Shown here piece after piece: positions 4,113-6,243 of a stretch of DNA of 6,243 nucleotides (its first letter is position 1; each line of letters begins with the position of its first letter). Source of the DNA: an uncultured Lachnospiraceae bacterium (lineage in GTDB: Bacteria > Bacillota > Clostridia > Lachnospirales > Lachnospiraceae); contig CAMTBF010000234.1 in the NCBI GenBank assembly GCA_947068385.1, positions 1 to 6,243 on the forward strand, read 5' to 3'. Both the position numbers and the translations under genes were made by a program. Below the pieces are notes generated by a model, which worked only from the letters and a program-made list of their open reading frames with translations, was not told the origin of the DNA and ran no database searches.

Positions 4113-5927
4113 TCATTTCTTCTTCCGATTGTCCCGCATTCCGTAGCTTCGCATTTCCTGGCGGAATGCGCTTCGCCTGTTGTAGGCTTCCATGTACTTT
4201 AGCATGGTGGCCTGTTTTCCGTCCGGCTCTCCGCCGGATTCCTTCGCTTCTCCCAGCGCGGCGATATAGGCGGCGCATTCTCCGTAGTAGTTTCGGTGGT
4301 TTCCTTCCATGATGCCTTTCACGCGCTTTGTGACAAGGCTCTCAGCCCACTCCAGGAGCTCTGTTCTCTCTCCATTGGAAAGCGGAACCGTTTTCTTCCA
4401 CCGGAGCCAGCATTTGAGGAACCATTCCTCGCTGCTCTCATGGATGGCTTTTAAAATGCCATTTTCATATTCCGCCTTATCGAATTTTACTGCCTCCACT
4501 ATCCTTCGGAGCATTTCTCTGGCGCCCGGCAACAGGGTGCCCGAGGGCGCGGCAGCTGGCGGCAAGCCTATGTCCTCTGTCAGCAGCAAGAGGAACGCCG
4601 CCAGGCCGCATTTCATAAAGGATGCGCTCCATCCCAAGGAATTTTTAGTGTTCATGGCATTTTCCCTGACATAGCCGAATTCGCCTCCCAGGAAGGCCAG
4701 CATGTAAGCATCCTTAGGGTCCACCTGGTTTTCTCTGCCGCCCCCGGCTGTGGGGTAGAAGTAACTGTCTTTTGGCAGTTTGGAACAGGCCTTCCGGTAG
4801 ATCTGCGCTGCCGTTTCCCGTACTTTTGAGAAATCCCTGCATTCCGTGAAAAGCCTGAGATAGTTCACCACCCTTGTATCCGAGCGGAACGCTTCCAGCC
4901 AGCAATCTTCCGCAAGTTCAGGCCTGTCCAGCTCCAGAGCGATTTGGCTGGTCAGGAGGGCTATTCGGCTGCGGACCAGGTATTTTTTATCGATTGCCTC
5001 CAGGGCTTCTGTGCCCACCGCTAACAGCGAGGCGGCATCCGTGTTTCCCAGGCCGCCTGACAGGTACTGCTCATAGAGCTCCGGGTGGTCTCCGCAGTAT
5101 TTCCGTGCGCTTGCCAGCAGCTGGTCGCCATCGCCTGTCAGTTCCAGCGCCTCCTGCAGCAGCTTTTGCGCATAGCTCGTAGTCATCCCGCCGAGGTATT
5201 CTATCCACAGAGGGAAGAAGGCGTCCATGTCCGGAAGCTCTCTGCCGCTCTGCATGACCATTTCCAAAGTGATGTCTTTCCTGCCGGAATTTGACAGTGT
5301 GTTGTACAAGTGGTCGGCCCTCTCCGGCAGCTCAGAGACACAGTAGGCCGCGTGGGCCGCGTCTATTATGAGGGATTTATAGTCCACATTTCCCAGGTGG
5401 TAGTATTGCAGGTCGCTGATGTTGATTGGGGCGTCCGTGTACTCCTGGTACTCCCCGCCCACCATGATGTCCAGCCCTATCAGGATGTCGGCGAGTTCAC
5501 GGGCAGCTTCGTATTCTTCACAGTCTATGCAGCGATGCACAAATGTGCAGGCTTCCTGGATGATTTCCACTACGCCCTCCGGGTCGCTGTATCGGAACTC
5601 TTCGTCGGCACTGTCATACCAGTCGTCGTAATCCTGATTGAGACACCCTTCCAGGGCCATGTCCCAGCTTTCTATGCGTTCCAGTTGGGCCTTGAGGGAG
5701 CTGTGTTTTTGGGTGAAGTCTTCTTTGCTGGCTGGTTCCTGGATCTTTGGTTGGGGTTTAGGGGGCGTGGCGCTTCCGTAGGTTCCGGTCAGCCGGGCCA
5801 GGAAGTCTTCCCTCTCTATTTCCGGGAGCGTTCTGGCTATGTCGTGGATGAATGCCGCCAGCTCTTCCTTTGGCATGGCGGCTGTGGTTTGGTCTATGGT
5901 TTTTAGGAATTGGGGGAGAGTCATCAT
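4113..5927 (-). CDS. Large unrecognised alpha-helical protein
   Basis: The 604-aa protein is soluble and almost entirely helical. A short helical N-terminal module (1-50) is joined by a Pro-rich linker (ATPPKPQPKIQEP, 53-65) to a long body of helix pairs that resembles a TPR-like solenoid. One example is LLAVGTEALEAIDKKYLVRSRIALLTSQIALELDRPELAEDCWLEAF (301-347, in part). An acidic patch lies at 99-116 (DYDDWYDSADEEF). The C-terminus includes NYYGECAAYIAALGEAKES (546-564) and YNRRSAFRQEMRSYG (582-596), then a basic tail. From memory, not verified, such ends also occur in large clostridial proteins with SWIM-type zinc fingers; no SWIM motif is visible here. Two adjacent ATGs (5927 and 5924) follow an AAGGA site (5945-5941) at 13 bases, which is rather long, so the start is uncertain. 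It is convergent with the toroid gene and 52 bases after the gene upstream. A scaffold or binding role is only inferred. Confidence 0.85.
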   Translation of the reverse strand: MMTLPQFLKTIDQTTAAMPKEELAAFIHDIARTLPEIEREDFLARLTGTYGSATPPKPQPKIQEPASKEDFTQKHSSLKAQLERIESWDMALEGCLNQDYDDWYDSADEEFRYSDPEGVVEIIQEACTFVHRCIDCEEYEAARELADILIGLDIMVGGEYQEYTDAPINISDLQYYHLGNVDYKSLIIDAAHAAYCVSELPERADHLYNTLSNSGRKDITLEMVMQSGRELPDMDAFFPLWIEYLGGMTTSYAQKLLQEALELTGDGDQLLASARKYCGDHPELYEQYLSGGLGNTDAASLLAVGTEALEAIDKKYLVRSRIALLTSQIALELDRPELAEDCWLEAFRSDTRVVNYLRLFTECRDFSKVRETAAQIYRKACSKLPKDSYFYPTAGGGRENQVDPKDAYMLAFLGGEFGYVRENAMNTKNSLGWSASFMKCGLAAFLLLLTEDIGLPPAAAPSGTLLPGAREMLRRIVEAVKFDKAEYENGILKAIHESSEEWFLKCWLRWKKTVPLSNGERTELLEWAESLVTKRVKGIMEGNHRNYYGECAAYIAALGEAKESGGEPDGKQATMLKYMEAYNRRSAFRQEMRSYGMRDNRKKK

Positions 5928-5979
5928 TTGTGTTTGCCATTCCTTTCTAATTTAATATGAAATCATCACCCTTTAAATT

Positions 5980-6243
5980 CTATTCCCTGCATAACTGCAA
6001 GAATCCTGTCAAAATCTTTTCCTGCAGATAAGCAGGATTTAATTTTCTCTTGGCATATCTCAAATAGCTGTCCCGGGTAATCCGTATCAACTGTGACGTA
6101 AAATATCGTTCCCAGCTAAAGTAATCCCCACTCTCAATATAGTTCTCAGGATTCTTCAATATTTCCCCAAGGCCGCTGTCCTCTATCACACCACTTCCGG
6201 TTGATCTCAGTATCCGCAGACTGCGCCCATTTCTCCTCATCCT
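5980..6243 (-). CDS. Unrecognised protein, 3' part, runs off the right edge
   Basis: The frame is open from the window edge to a TAG at 5982-5980, giving at least 87 codons. An ATG at 6240 is in frame, but only three bases lie before it, so it cannot be judged as a start; the gene probably begins outside the window. The visible part is basic and aromatic-rich, with two likely helices (YFSWERYFTSQLIRITRDSY and LRYAKRKLNPAYLQEKILTG). No catalytic motif, membrane segment or known domain is recognised. Codon use is somewhat more AT-rich than in the genes to the left. Only 52 bases separate its stop from the ATG of the 604-aa gene on the same strand, so the two may be co-transcribed. Confidence 0.6.
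   Translation of the reverse strand, partial: RMRRNGRSLRILRSTGSGVIEDSGLGEILKNPENYIESGDYFSWERYFTSQLIRITRDSYLRYAKRKLNPAYLQEKILTGFLQLCRE

Noticed and set aside
5758..5940. 60-codon minus-strand frame starting at 5940
   Set aside because: Its ATG touches the AAGGA with no spacing, and it overlaps the start of the 604-aa gene in another frame; the Pro/Arg/His-rich product looks like a shadow.

Overview
The window looks like an accessory or hypothetical-rich chromosomal segment of a moderately GC-rich Firmicute. A Clostridia / Lachnospiraceae-type gut anaerobe is the best guess. This rests on strong purine-rich ribosome binding sites, an extended -10 promoter, codon choice and the general look of the proteins; it is an inference, as no taxonomic marker is present.

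Left part (1-1622, minus strand): an operon of at least three genes read right to left. A PIN-like nuclease-fold protein comes first, then KptA (RNA 2'-phosphotransferase, the best-supported call here), then the first 13 codons of a third gene that overlaps the kptA stop codon by ATGA and runs off the left edge.

Centre (1623-2039): a 417-base divergent intergenic region, unusually rich in structure. On the minus strand it has a weak candidate promoter and a roughly 285-base leader. The leader carries two strong, crossing (pseudoknot-like or mutually exclusive) stems, a further hairpin and a block of degenerate repeats next to the PIN gene. On the plus strand it has a perfect 8+8 base inverted repeat just upstream of an extended -10 promoter.

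Middle (2040-3994, plus strand): two genes reading away from the kptA operon. The first is an unrecognised protein whose N-terminus is built from five 18-base (six-residue) repeats. The same repeat family lies, in inverted orientation, just upstream of the PIN gene. The second looks like a small alpha-alpha-toroid (prenyltransferase/squalene-cyclase-like fold) protein.

Right part (4113-6243, minus strand): a large, unrecognised alpha-helical protein (604 aa) convergent with the toroid gene, preceded by the 3' part of another unrecognised gene that runs off the right edge.

The most interesting features are the nuclease plus 2'-phosphotransferase pairing, which suggests an RNA cleavage/repair module, and the densely structured divergent control region with its shared inverted repeat family. 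Whether the two divergent transcription units form one system cannot be decided from this window.
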